Shown: positions 41,210-50,139, counted from the stretch's first letter. The stretch: DNA of 64,000 nucleotides from JACVRW01 sp038323835 (GCA_038323835.1 JBBQHI010000017.1:1-64000); one strand, 5' to 3'. Notes: a model not told the origin generated them from the letters alone. Made by a program: numbers and translations.

Positions 41210-43479
41210 GCCAGTGTCTGCTCGACCTGCTTCACCTCGTAGACCTCGATCACATCGCCCTCCTTAACGTCGGGGTAGTTCTCGAGAACGATGCCGCATT
41301 CCGCCCCCTGGGCGACCTCGCGGACATCCTCCTTGAAGCGGCGCAGCGAGCCGATGCGGCCGTCGTACACCACGGTCCCGTCGCGGACCAGGCGGCACTG
41401 GGCGCCGCGGCGGACCACGCCGGCGGTGACGTAAGACCCGGCGATGGTGCCCACGCGGGAGGCCTTGAAGGTGGCCCGGACCTCGACGGTGCCCACGGCC
41501 TCCTCGACCTCCTCGGGCTCCAGCAGGCCCTCCATGGCATCGCGCAGGTCCTGAACGATGTTGTAGATCACCGAGTAGGTGCGGATCTCCACGCCCTCGC
41601 GGTCGGCCACCTGGGCGGCGTTCCCCACCGGGCGCACGTTGAAGCCGATCACCACCGCCTGTGAGGCGGCGGCCAGCATCACGTCGGACTCGCTGATGCC
41701 TCCCACGCCGTCGCGGATCACGTCCACCTGGACCTGCTCCTGCGGTAGGCGCGCCACCTCGTCCGCCAGCGCCTCCAGCGAACCGGCCACGTCGGCCTTC
41801 ACCACGAGGTTCAGCTCCTTCTCGCCGCGCTCGGCGCGAGCGAGGACGTCCTCGAGCGAGACCCTGCGCCCGGCCTGGCGAGCCAGCGCCTCCTGCTTGA
41901 CCCGGATCGAGCGCTCCTGGGCCAGACGGCGCGCCTCGCGCTCGTTCTCGACCACGTGGAAGTACTCGCCCGCGTCGGGCACGCCGTCGAACCCGAGGAT
42001 GACCACCGGCTGGCCCGGCGTAGCCTCGTCGACCTTCTGGCCGCGGAAGTCGTGCATGGCGCGCACGCGGCCCCAGTGCTGGCCGGCCACGATCGCGTTG
42101 CTCACCTTGAGCCGCCCGCGGTTGATCAAGAGAGTGACCACGGGACCGCGCCCGGGGTCGAGGCGCGACTCGATCACGAAGCCGGACGCGACCGCATCCG
42201 GGTTGGCGCGCAGCTCCTGGATCTCGGCCAGGGTGACGAGCGTCTCGAGCAGGCTGTCGATGTTCTCGTGCGTCTTCGCGGACACGTCCACGAACTCGGT
42301 GTCGCCGCCCCAGTCGGCCGGGGTGACCCCGCGCTGGGCCAGCTCGCCGCGAACGCGGTTCGGGTCCGCGCCCTCCTTGTCGATCTTGTTGACCGCCACC
42401 AGCAGCGGCACCTCCGCCGCCTGCGCGTGGTCGATCGCCTCCACCGTCTGGGGCATCACACCGTCGTCGGCCGCGACCACGATCACGGCGATGTCCGTGA
42501 CCTTGGCGCCGCGGGCGCGCATCGCGGTGAAGGCCTCGTGGCCCGGGGTGTCCAGGAAGGTGATCGTGTGGTCGGCGTGGTGTACCTGGTAGGCGCCGAT
42601 GTGCTGGGTGATGCCACCCGCCTCCCCGGCCGCCACCTCGGTCTCGCGGATGGCGTCGAGCAGGGAGGTCTTGCCGTGGTCGACGTGGCCCATCACGGTG
42701 ATCACCGGCGGGCGGTAGAGCAGCTCCTCTTCTGTGTCGTCGAAGGCGGGCTCCTCCTCCACCTCGTCGGCGGCGTGCGTGATCTCGATGCGCTTCTCGA
42801 ACGCCTCCGCCAGCACCTCGATCGCGTCGTCGGAGAGCGTCTGGGTGAGCGTCGCCATCTCGTTCAGCTCCATCAGCTTCTTGATCACCTCGGGCGACGA
42901 GAGCTGGAGCGACTCCGCCACCTCCTTCACCGTCGAGCCGGAACGCACGGGCACCGTGGGCACCTCCTTGGGCGCGTCACGCGCGGCGGCCAGTGCCTCC
43001 AGGTCGGGCTCCACCCACTGCGGGCGCCGGCGCCGGCCGCGTCCGCGGCGGGCGGGCTGCTGGGGGGGCGGGGGCTGCCGGTCGCGCCGGGCCGCCTGCG
43101 AGTCGATCACCACGCGGCGCCTGCGGCCTCCGCCGCCGCCACTGCCGGCCTCGCCGCCACGCGCTCCGCGGGTGGGACGGCGACTGCCCGCCGCCGCGGC
43201 CTGCTCGCCCGCGGGGGCGGCGCCGTTCCCGTCGCCCGCCGGCGGCGTACTGCTCGCGGGACGTGGCGTGGTGCCGGGCCGGCGCGGAGCCTCGGGCTTC
43301 GGTGCGGCGGGCTCGGCGGGGGGTGCCGAACCGCCGGAGAACGCACGGGCGATGTCGGCCTCGTCAACGCTGGAGGCAGCCGCCTTCACGTTGAGGCCGG
43401 CCTTCTGGAGCACGGCGATCACCTCCTTCGAGGGGATCCCCTTCTCCTTCGCTATCTCGTGGACACGCTTCTTTGCCAT
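41206..43479 (-). CDS. infB: Translation initiation factor IF-2
   Basis: GTPase that delivers initiator tRNA to the 30S subunit. The 757 aa protein has the IF2N domain at the N-terminus (KRVHEIAKEKGIPSKEVIAVL), then a 150-residue Pro/Ala/Gly/Arg-rich disordered stretch and a second IF2N-like helix domain. The G domain has GHVDHGKTSLLDAI, DTPGHEAF and NKIDKEGAD, and domains II-IV follow. ATG at 43479 lies within the 3' end of ylxR (28-nt overlap). The frame extends upstream but homology does not. Confidence 0.97.
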   Translation of the reverse strand: MAKKRVHEIAKEKGIPSKEVIAVLQKAGLNVKAAASSVDEADIARAFSGGSAPPAEPAAPKPEAPRRPGTTPRPASSTPPAGDGNGAAPAGEQAAAAGSRRPTRGARGGEAGSGGGGGRRRRVVIDSQAARRDRQPPPPQQPARRGRGRRRRPQWVEPDLEALAAARDAPKEVPTVPVRSGSTVKEVAESLQLSSPEVIKKLMELNEMATLTQTLSDDAIEVLAEAFEKRIEITHAADEVEEEPAFDDTEEELLYRPPVITVMGHVDHGKTSLLDAIRETEVAAGEAGGITQHIGAYQVHHADHTITFLDTPGHEAFTAMRARGAKVTDIAVIVVAADDGVMPQTVEAIDHAQAAEVPLLVAVNKIDKEGADPNRVRGELAQRGVTPADWGGDTEFVDVSAKTHENIDSLLETLVTLAEIQELRANPDAVASGFVIESRLDPGRGPVVTLLINRGRLKVSNAIVAGQHWGRVRAMHDFRGQKVDEATPGQPVVILGFDGVPDAGEYFHVVENEREARRLAQERSIRVKQEALARQAGRRVSLEDVLARAERGEKELNLVVKADVAGSLEALADEVARLPQEQVQVDVIRDGVGGISESDVMLAAASQAVVIGFNVRPVGNAAQVADREGVEIRTYSVIYNIVQDLRDAMEGLLEPEEVEEAVGTVEVRATFKASRVGTIAGSYVTAGVVRRGAQCRLVRDGTVVYDGRIGSLRRFKEDVREVAQGAECGIVLENYPDVKEGDVIEVYEVKQVEQTLA

Positions 43480-43721
43480 CGGCGAACTAAGTCTATGGTC
43501 TCCTGTTGGACATTCACGGGCGCCCGGAAGGACCGGGCCAGTGGGGCCGCGGCGGCCACCTGATCGGCGCACTGCTCTCGCGGACAAACGTACGCGCCGC
43601 GCCCGACCGCACGACCCTCCTCATCGGCTCGCACGCGGCCACCGGGCTCACGCACGAGTCTAAGCATCTGTTGCTGCGGCAGTGAACGCCGGCAGCCGAC
43701 GCAGATGCGGTGCGGCGCTAC
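43452..43721 (-). CDS. ylxR: YlxR (DUF448) family protein, no canonical start codon visible
   Basis: A small RNA-binding-like protein typically between nusA and infB. The 89-codon frame contains the family signature RICVGCRRSLPQQQMLRLVRE and GRGAYVCPREQC. No ATG, GTG or TTG lies between the end of nusA and this signature. The frame begins at GTA (43721-43719), which overlaps the nusA TAG. The next possible starts are about 95 codons upstream inside nusA. Either a non-standard start (GTA, or ATC five codons later) is used or a base has changed. Confidence 0.75.
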   Translation of the reverse strand, partial: VAPHRICVGCRRSLPQQQMLRLVREPGGRVRADEEGRAVGRGAYVCPREQCADQVAAAAPLARSFRAPVNVQQETIDLVRRWQRSVSTR

Positions 43722-45187
43722 GGCCGCTCCGCTCCCTCGGCCTCGCCGGTCCCCTCGGCCTCGGCCACGGGCGCCGCCTCGGCGTCGCCGTCCAGCTCGG
43801 CCGCGGCGCCGTTGTCCTGCACGGGCTCCGGCTCGGTGGCGACCTCCTCGGCCACCGCCTCCTCCACCACCACCGGCTCGTCCACGACGGGCACCTCGGC
43901 GGCGGCCGGCACCTCCTCGTCGGCGGGCGCCACCAGGTGGTCGCCCTCCTGGTCGGTGAGCGCCTGGTGGGCGGGGAGACCGCAGTAACGCGAGCCGGGG
44001 AGCGAGGCGTTCGGGCAGCGCTTGCCGTTGGCGAGGATCGCCGCACAGCGCCCCGCCACCTCCTCGTCGTCGTACCCCATCTCCGCCTCTTCCTCGGCGA
44101 ACTCCGTCTCCGAGCGAATGTCCACGCGCCAGCCGGTGAGGCGGGCCGCGAGGCGGGCGTTGAGTCCGTCCTTGCCGATCGCCAGCGAGAGCTGGTCGTC
44201 CGGGACGATCACCACCGCCTGCTTGCCCTCGTCGTCCACCAGCACCTCTCGCACGCGTGCCGGCGAGAGCGCCTTGGCCACGAACCGGGCCGGCTCCTCG
44301 TTGAAGGGGATGATGTCGATCTTCTCGCCGCGCAGCTCGGACACGACCATGCGCACCCGCGAGCCGCGCGGTCCGACGCACGCGCCCACCGGGTCCACCC
44401 CGGAGGCATGCGATATCACGGCGATCTTCGAGCGGTAGCCGGGCTCGCGGGCCACGTTCTGGATCTCCACCAGGCCGTCGGCGATCTCCGGGACCTCGAG
44501 CTCGAACAGCGCGCGGATCAGCTCCGGCGAGCGCCGCGAGACGATGATGCTCGGACCCTTCGACTGGTTCGAGACGTCGGTGATGATGGCCTTGACGCGC
44601 TGTCCGTGGTCGTAGCGCTCGCCGTGGACCTGCTCGCCGCGGGGCAGCAGTGCCTCCACCCGCTCGCGAAGCTGGACGAGCGTGTAGCGCGAGTCGGACT
44701 GCTGGACGATGCCGGTGATCAGCTCGCCCACCCGGTCCTGGTACTCGTCGTACATCATGTCCCGCTCGGCCTCGCGGATCCGCTGGAGGATCACCTGCTT
44801 GGCCGTCTGCGCGGCGATGCGCCCGAAGTCGTCCGGCGTCACGTCGCGCTCGTCGATCTGGTCCTTGTACTGAGCCAGGCGCTCCTGGTCGATCTCCGGC
44901 GGCTCGGGCTCCTTCAGCTCGCCCGTCTCGGGATCCACCTCGGCCTCCCCCAGCTCCTCCTCCACCTCGTCGAGGAGCTGCTCCTCGAGCTCGGGCGGGA
45001 GGATCAGCTCGAAGACCCGGAAGTCACCGGTGTCCCGGTCCACCTCGACGCGCGCGTACTTGGCCGACTCGGGAGTCTTCTTGTAGGCGGAGAGGAGAGC
45101 GTCCTCGAGGGCCTCCATCAGCTTGTCCGCCGAGATGCCCTTCTCGCGCTCGAGGACTCCCACCGCCTCGACGATCTCCTTCGTCAT
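43718..45187 (-). CDS. nusA: Transcription termination/antitermination factor NusA
   Basis: RNA polymerase-associated elongation factor. The 489 aa protein has an N-terminal RNAP-binding domain, an S1 domain (GEQVHGERYDHGQRVKAIITD region), and KH1 and KH2 (VDPVGACVGPRGSRVRMV and SLAIGKDGLNARLAA). Beyond the usual end it has a cysteine/histidine-rich patch (C-x9-C-x10-C-x4-H around CPNASLPGSRYCGLPAH) that could bind zinc, then a 60-residue acidic Glu/Ala/Val tail. ATG at 45187 has GGAGGG upstream and overlaps rimP by 4 nt. Confidence 0.96.
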   Translation of the reverse strand: MTKEIVEAVGVLEREKGISADKLMEALEDALLSAYKKTPESAKYARVEVDRDTGDFRVFELILPPELEEQLLDEVEEELGEAEVDPETGELKEPEPPEIDQERLAQYKDQIDERDVTPDDFGRIAAQTAKQVILQRIREAERDMMYDEYQDRVGELITGIVQQSDSRYTLVQLRERVEALLPRGEQVHGERYDHGQRVKAIITDVSNQSKGPSIIVSRRSPELIRALFELEVPEIADGLVEIQNVAREPGYRSKIAVISHASGVDPVGACVGPRGSRVRMVVSELRGEKIDIIPFNEEPARFVAKALSPARVREVLVDDEGKQAVVIVPDDQLSLAIGKDGLNARLAARLTGWRVDIRSETEFAEEEAEMGYDDEEVAGRCAAILANGKRCPNASLPGSRYCGLPAHQALTDQEGDHLVAPADEEVPAAAEVPVVDEPVVVEEAVAEEVATEPEPVQDNGAAAELDGDAEAAPVAEAEGTGEAEGAERP

Positions 45188-45609
45188 CGTCCCTCCAGCA
45201 GGTTGCTCTTGTTGATGTCCGAGTACGGGATCGACACGACGCCCTCGTCGGCCGCCACCGTGACCTCGGCGTCGGAGGCGCCCACGAGCTCCCCGGTCAG
45301 CTTGTCGTGCCCGTCGCGCGAGCTGCGCAGGCGCAGCTGCGCCCGGCGACCGAGGAAGCGCCGGTAGTGGTCCGGCTTGGTGAGGGGGCGCCGCGGCCCG
45401 GGCGAGGACACCTCGAGGCCGTAGTCCACGAGCAGGTCGCTCAGATGCTTCGTGACCCGCTCGCACAGCGCGAGATCCACTCCGTCGGGGTGGTCGATCA
45501 CGAGCCGCAGGCGGTCGGGGCCGGCCGGCTCGATCGCGAGCAGCTCGACCTTCGGCTCGGGGGCCGCGAGGCGCTGCTCGATCTTGTCGTGAAGTTCTTC
45601 GGTGTTCAT
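45184..45609 (-). CDS. rimP: Ribosome maturation factor RimP
   Basis: A 141 aa 30S-assembly factor. The N-terminal domain has RLVIDHPDGVDLALCERVTKH, the YGLEVSSPGPRRPLTKPDHYRRF block is diagnostic, and the SH3-like C-terminal domain ends in IPYSDINKSNL. ATG at 45609. It is the first gene of the rimP-nusA-ylxR-infB operon and is preceded by a strong hairpin with a T-rich tail. Confidence 0.95.
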   Translation of the reverse strand: MNTEELHDKIEQRLAAPEPKVELLAIEPAGPDRLRLVIDHPDGVDLALCERVTKHLSDLLVDYGLEVSSPGPRRPLTKPDHYRRFLGRRAQLRLRSSRDGHDKLTGELVGASDAEVTVAADEGVVSIPYSDINKSNLLEGR

Positions 45610-45628
45610 TTGGCGTCTGTGTCCGGTC

Positions 45629-45659
45629 GAAGAAAGAGGTGGGCTGCGAAGCCCACCTC
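45629..45659 (-). terminator. Terminator-like hairpin just upstream of rimP (possible attenuator)
   Basis: On the minus strand a perfect 10-bp stem (GAGGTGGGCT/AGCCCACCTC, 4-nt loop, 45636-45659) is followed by TTTCTTC (45635-45629), about 20 nt before the rimP ATG. It could end transcription coming from the aldehyde dehydrogenase gene. If the rimP promoter lies further upstream (45660-45768), it would be an attenuator in the nusA operon leader. Confidence 0.7.
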
Positions 45660-45768
45660 CAGGCGCGACCCGGGCGGGCCGCGTACGACTGAAAGTCCTA
45701 GCGACGAGTGAGTATAGACCGGCCTCGGGAGACCCGGCCGGGCACTCTCACGACGCCAGGAGACTGCT

Positions 45769-47205
45769 TCAGAGCTGCAACGACTTGGCTACCAGGAACT
45801 CCTCCAGGCCGTAGCGCCCGGCCTCCCTCCCGTGCCCCGACTGCTTGTAGCCGCCGAAGGGGGCCAGCGGGTTGAAGGCGCCGCCGTTGATCTCCACCTG
45901 TCCGGTGCGGATCCGGGCGGCCACGCGCTTGGCGCGGTCCTCGTCACCCGACCAGACGCCGCCCGCCAATCCGTACACCGTGTCGTTGGCGATGCGGACG
46001 GCCTCCTCCTCGTCGTCGTAGGGCATGATCGACAGCACCGGGCCGAAGATTTCCTCCTGGGCGATCGTCATCTCGGTCTTCACGTCGGAGAACACGGTCG
46101 GGCTCACGAAGTAGCCGCTCTCGTGGCCCTCCACCGGATCGGCGCCGCCGGTCACGAGCCGGGCGCCCTCTTCCTCGCCCTTCTTGATGTAGCCGCGCAC
46201 CCGCTCGAGCTGGGTGTCGGACACGAGCGGCCCGAGCCGGGCGTTGTCGTCGAAGGGGTCGCCGGGGGTGAACTGCTCCGCCGTGGCGGCAGCGATCTGC
46301 TCCACCTCGGCGAGCCTGTCCCGAGGGACGAGCATGCGCGTGAGGGCGCTGCAGGTCTGCCCGGAGTTGAGGAACGCCTTGGCCACCCCATCCACCACGG
46401 CGCGCTGGAAGTCGGCGTCGTCGAGGATCACGTTCGGGGACTTGCCGCCGAGCTCGAGCGCCACCGGCTTCACGTTGGCGGCCGCCAGCTCGGACACCCG
46501 GCGTCCGGCGCGGGTGGAGCCGGTGAACGACACGGCGTCGGTGCCCGGGTCCGACACCAGGGCCTCGCCCACCACCGGGCCCGTGCCCGTCACGAGGTTG
46601 AAGACGCCCGCGGGCAGGCCCACGGCCTCCATGATCTCGGCGAGGACGAAGGCGTTGAGCGGCGCCACCTCGCTCGGCTTCAGCGCCACGGTGCAGCCGG
46701 CGGCCAGTGCCGGGGCCACCTTCAGCGCGATCTGGTGCAGCGGGTAGTTCCAGGGGGTGATCGCGGCCACCACGCCCACGGGCTCGCGAACGATCAGCGA
46801 GTTGCCGACGGTCTCCTCCCACTGAACCTCCTCCACGAGCTGGGCCATGGAGGCGAAGGTGCCGGTGGGCAGGCCGGCCTGGATCATCCGCGAGAGCTTC
46901 ACCGGCATGCCCAGCTCCGTGGCGATCAGGGCGGCGAGCTCGTCGCCGCGCTCCGCCAGCTTTGCCGACACGGCGGCGAGCAGCTCAGCGCGCTCGTGGG
47001 GCGTTGTCCGGGACCAGGAATCGAAGGCGTCGCGCGCGGCCCTGACCGCCCGGGCGGCGTCCTCGGGGGTGCCCTCGGGCACCCGTCCCACGACCTCCTC
47101 GGTCGAGGGGTTGATCACGTCGATCGTGCCGTCACCGGCGGGCTCGACCCACTCGCCGCCGATGAAGAGCCGGTCACGTACCAGTGCTTCCGTTGCCGTA
47201 GCCAT
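45769..47205 (-). CDS. Aldehyde dehydrogenase (NAD(P)+-dependent)
   Basis: A 478 aa ALDH-superfamily enzyme oxidising aldehydes to acids. Visible are TPWNYPLHQIALKVAPALAAG, the GSTRAGRRVSELA nucleotide loop, ALELGGKSPNVILDDAD with the general-base Glu, the catalytic Cys in FLNSGQTCSALTRML, and EEIFGPVLSIMPYDDEEE. ATG at 47205 has AGGAGG at ideal spacing. It lies 12 nt downstream of a GMC alcohol oxidase gene, suggesting stepwise oxidation of an alcohol via aldehyde to acid. The substrate is unknown. Confidence 0.94.
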   Translation of the reverse strand: MATATEALVRDRLFIGGEWVEPAGDGTIDVINPSTEEVVGRVPEGTPEDAARAVRAARDAFDSWSRTTPHERAELLAAVSAKLAERGDELAALIATELGMPVKLSRMIQAGLPTGTFASMAQLVEEVQWEETVGNSLIVREPVGVVAAITPWNYPLHQIALKVAPALAAGCTVALKPSEVAPLNAFVLAEIMEAVGLPAGVFNLVTGTGPVVGEALVSDPGTDAVSFTGSTRAGRRVSELAAANVKPVALELGGKSPNVILDDADFQRAVVDGVAKAFLNSGQTCSALTRMLVPRDRLAEVEQIAAATAEQFTPGDPFDDNARLGPLVSDTQLERVRGYIKKGEEEGARLVTGGADPVEGHESGYFVSPTVFSDVKTEMTIAQEEIFGPVLSIMPYDDEEEAVRIANDTVYGLAGGVWSGDEDRAKRVAARIRTGQVEINGGAFNPLAPFGGYKQSGHGREAGRYGLEEFLVAKSLQL

Positions 47206-47216
47206 TCGAGTCCTCC

Positions 47217-49199
47217 TCAGGAGTGCGTGGCCGCGGCGGTGGCCGGGCTCGACGCCTTTATTGCCTCGCCCGTACGCCGGGCGAGGGCCATGATCGTGAT
47301 CATCGGGTTGGTTCCCGAGCTGGTGGGGAAGGCACTCGCGTCGCCGATCCACACCCCGGGTGTGTCGTGAAGCTGCCCGTCCGGGCCGGCCACGCTCGTG
47401 GCCGGATCCGTGCCCATGCGGCACGTGCCCATCTGGTGGGCGGAGAAGAGCCGGTAGCCGCCGGCGCGGAGTGGGATGCGCTGGCAGCGCTCGATGAAGC
47501 GCTCGAGGTCGTCGCCCGGGCGCCACCGGGGCATCCCCGTGGCGAGCGGCATGATCTCCCGCGCGCCGCCGGCGTGGTGAAGGCGGATCTGGGCCTCGAT
47601 CGCGCGCTTGGAGTTGCGCACGTCCAGCTCGTCGGCGATCGAGTACCAGGGCACGGCCTGGCCGTCGGCGTCCACCGTGACCTGGCCCGCGCCGCGGTCA
47701 CGGACGAGGCCGATGAAGACCGCGCCGTAGCGGAAGCGGTGCATCAGTTCCTTGTGCTCCTCGCCGCTGGTGAAGGGCATGGCCGAGGCGCCGATGCCGA
47801 GCGCGTACTGCGTGGCCTCGATCAGGAAGCCGTGGTCGTCCTCCACGGCGGCGAACTCGTCCACCAGGCCGGCCTGAGGCGCACCCCACCAGGCGCGCTG
47901 ATCCTCGCCGTAGCTCCCGAACACGGCGGTGCACGGGTGGAGGTGGAGGTTCTTCCCGGCGGCGGGGCCACCGATCCCGGAGCGCAGCAGCAGCGCCGGC
48001 GACTCGAGCGAGCCCGCGGCCACCACCACGCGCGGCGCGCGCACGCTCACGTGCGACCGCCGGCCGGTGGCGGGATCGACGTAGGTGGCCTCCACGCCGG
48101 CGGCACGGCCACCCTGGCTCACGATCCGGTCGGCGAAGCAGTTCACCACGAACTCCGTGCCGCGCGCCGCGGCGTCGGCGAGGTAGGTCTTGGTGGTGGT
48201 CTGCTTGGCCCCCGAGCGGTCTCCGAACCCGATGTAGCCGGCGCTGGCCGGGTCGTAGCGGCTCTCGTCGATGTTGCGCAGGATGGTGCGGAAGGACCAG
48301 CCGAGCGCCTCGGCGCCCTCCTTCATCCGCTCCTGCGTGCCGTTCAGGTCCGAGCAGCGGTCGTTCACCGACAGCCGCTCGAACACGGCGTCGAGGTGGG
48401 CGTCGAACTCTGGGCCGTCCACCCCGGTCAGGCCGTGGTCGCGGGCCCACTGCTCGCGAACCCGGGGACGGGTGCGCAGGCAGTTCGTCCAGTTGATGGT
48501 GGTGCCGCCGCCGAGCGTGGCCCCGGCCTGGAGCGTCATGTTCAGATCGGCGGTGGGCTGAGGGCCGCCGCGCCAGTACATGTTCTGGTAGGCCCAGAGC
48601 TCGTAGCCGTTGAACTGCGACTCGTCGTAGTAGCCGGACGCCTCCAGCACCACGACCTCGAGCCCGGCCTCGGCCAGGGAGGCGGCGATCACCCCTCCCC
48701 CGGCTCCCGAGCCGATCACCACGGCGTCGGCCTCGAGCGCGAGCTCGGGACCCTCGGGCACCAGCGGAGTGATGGTCCGCGGCGACTCGGGCGCGGGCAC
48801 CACGCCGGCCCCCGGGTACGCGAACACGGTCCAGAAGGGGTTGCCTCCGGTCACCGGATCGGGCGCGCCGTAGCTGAGGAAGAGCGTGAGGGCGGTGAGC
48901 GCCTGGATGCCGGCGGCGGCGGCCGGGGTGAGGGCGGCCACGTTGCGCAGGATCTGCTCCCGGGACGCGCGCGAGGAGGACAGGAAGCCGGAATCCCCCA
49001 GCCCGTCGAGCAGCTCGTCGATGCCCAGCTGCTCCTCCGGCGGGCGGAGCTCCAGCAGCGCCTCCAGCGCAGCGGCCGCGCCCACGTCCCCGGCGCTGCG
49101 GGCCCAGAAGCCCTCGGGATCGTCGGGGCGCTCGAGCGCCGGGACCACCGTGTCGCAGACCGCTTCAAGCACGGCCCGTCTCTCCACGCTCAGGCTCAT
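47217..49199 (-). CDS. GMC family oxidoreductase (long-chain alcohol oxidase-like)
   Basis: A 660 aa FAD enzyme. The N-terminal 130 residues are a helical region like gluconate dehydrogenase subunit 3. The GMC core follows: the dinucleotide loop VVIGSGAGGGVIAASLAEAG near residue 160, GATLGGGTTINWTNCLR, and VVVAAGSLESPALLLRSGI. The C-terminal part has the HQMGTCRMG block and the SGTNPMITIMALARR FAD end. It resembles long-chain fatty alcohol oxidases rather than choline dehydrogenases. ATG at 49199 follows GGAGGAG directly. It is paired with an aldehyde dehydrogenase. Confidence 0.92.
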   Translation of the reverse strand: MSLSVERRAVLEAVCDTVVPALERPDDPEGFWARSAGDVGAAAALEALLELRPPEEQLGIDELLDGLGDSGFLSSSRASREQILRNVAALTPAAAAGIQALTALTLFLSYGAPDPVTGGNPFWTVFAYPGAGVVPAPESPRTITPLVPEGPELALEADAVVIGSGAGGGVIAASLAEAGLEVVVLEASGYYDESQFNGYELWAYQNMYWRGGPQPTADLNMTLQAGATLGGGTTINWTNCLRTRPRVREQWARDHGLTGVDGPEFDAHLDAVFERLSVNDRCSDLNGTQERMKEGAEALGWSFRTILRNIDESRYDPASAGYIGFGDRSGAKQTTTKTYLADAAARGTEFVVNCFADRIVSQGGRAAGVEATYVDPATGRRSHVSVRAPRVVVAAGSLESPALLLRSGIGGPAAGKNLHLHPCTAVFGSYGEDQRAWWGAPQAGLVDEFAAVEDDHGFLIEATQYALGIGASAMPFTSGEEHKELMHRFRYGAVFIGLVRDRGAGQVTVDADGQAVPWYSIADELDVRNSKRAIEAQIRLHHAGGAREIMPLATGMPRWRPGDDLERFIERCQRIPLRAGGYRLFSAHQMGTCRMGTDPATSVAGPDGQLHDTPGVWIGDASAFPTSSGTNPMITIMALARRTGEAIKASSPATAAATHS

Positions 49200-49268
49200 C
49201 TCCTCCGGCCCTCCGTAGTCGCCCGATTCGGCACCGCGGCCTAGTCTCTCACGCCACAGGGCTCAGGG

Positions 49269-49314
49269 GAGGAGCGCAGTCCGATCGGTGATCGGGCGAG
49301 CACCGGACCATGCC
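49269..49314 (+). repeat. Palindromic intergenic element, locus 8
   Basis: A full + strand copy (arm GAGGAGCGCA, stem GTCCGATC/GATCGGGC with one wobble pair, loop GGT, GAGCACCGGACCATGCC). It lies between the GMC oxidoreductase start and the broken dtd gene, 3 nt from the dtd stop. Confidence 0.9.
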
Positions 49315-49316
49315 TC

Positions 49317-49739
49317 TCACGCCTCCACGAGCAGCGTCACCGGGCCGTCGTTCAGGAGGGCCACGGCCATGCGCGCACCGAACACTCCGCCCGCCGCACC
49401 CAGCGCGGCGCGGACCTGCTCGTACAGCGGCTCGGCCTCCTCCGGGGGCGCGGCCTCGGTGAAGCTCGGCCGGTTGCCTCTGCGCGCGTCGCCGTAGAGG
49501 GTGAACTGGCTCACGCAGAGCACCTCGCCACCCACGTCGGCCACGGAGCGGTTCATCAGCCCGGCGTCGTCCTCGAAGATCCGCAGGGCCATGAGCCTGC
49601 GGGCCAGGCGCTCGGCCTAACCGGGACCGTCGCCCCGGCGGACACCGAGCAGAACGAGCAGGCCCGGGCCGATCCGGGACACCTCCTGCCCGCCCACGGT
49701 CACGGACGCCTCGCTCACCCTTTGCACCAGAGCGCGCAT
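49317..49739 (-). pseudogene. dtd: D-aminoacyl-tRNA deacylase with an in-frame amber stop
   Basis: DTD removes D-amino acids from mischarged tRNA. The frame from ATG 49739 reads as a complete 140-codon DTD: RALVQRVSEASVTVGG and GPGLLVLLGV, then LRIFEDDAGLMNRSV, the catalytic SQFTLYGD and the NDGPVTLLVEA end. However, codon 41 is TAG (49619-49617), placed where family members have a charged helix residue. Translation would stop after 40 residues, or restart at ATG 49592 to give a 91-residue fragment lacking the first strands. Pseudogenisation, suppression or a base error are all possible. Confidence 0.8.
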
Positions 49740-49758
49740 CGGCACGTACTCTGACGCG

Positions 49759-50139
49759 ATGCCCGCTGTGGACGCGATCGACGGTTACCTGGCGGGCGAG
49801 CCCGGCCTGCGGGCCCGGCGCCTGGCCCACGGCGAGTGGGGCATCACAGTGCCCGGCGAGGTGCTGGAGGCGGACGGCCTCGACGTGGGCATCAGGGTGG
49901 CCGATGGGCTGGTCCGCGCGCAGGCCATGGCCCTGCCCGGCGCGCACGAGGTGGACCCCTGGATGCTGCTGTGGTGGAACCGCCAGACCCGGCTCGTGCG
50001 CTTCGCGTGCACGCGCGGGCGCGACATCTGGGTGCACGCGGACATGCCGGTGGCGGCCGTGGACGAGCGCGGGGTAGACCGCCTGCTGGGCCTGGTGGTT
50101 GAGGGCGCGGTGGCGGTCCGGGGCCTCAGGCAGCCCTGA
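49759..50139 (+). CDS. YbjN / type III chaperone-like small protein
   Basis: A 126 aa soluble protein on the opposite strand to its neighbours. It begins with an acidic short helix, then GEWGITVPGE, DVGIRVADGLVRAQA, LLWWNRQTRLVRFAC and RDIWVHADMP. The alternating strands and C-terminal amphipathic helix resemble the YbjN/CesT chaperone-like fold. This is a weak family call. Its 3' end overlaps the convergent TPR gene by 14 nt. Function unknown. Confidence 0.6.
   Translation: MPAVDAIDGYLAGEPGLRARRLAHGEWGITVPGEVLEADGLDVGIRVADGLVRAQAMALPGAHEVDPWMLLWWNRQTRLVRFACTRGRDIWVHADMPVAAVDERGVDRLLGLVVEGAVAVRGLRQP

Noticed and set aside
43722..44381. Upstream extension of ylxR through nusA
   Set aside because: The extension is Gly/Arg-rich and lies entirely within nusA. 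It contains no YlxR homology, so it does not solve the missing start codon.
49317..49592. The 91-residue ATG-started frame as a complete dtd gene
   Set aside because: DTD needs the N-terminal strands encoded upstream in the same frame. Those are present but separated by a TAG, so the short frame is a fragment.
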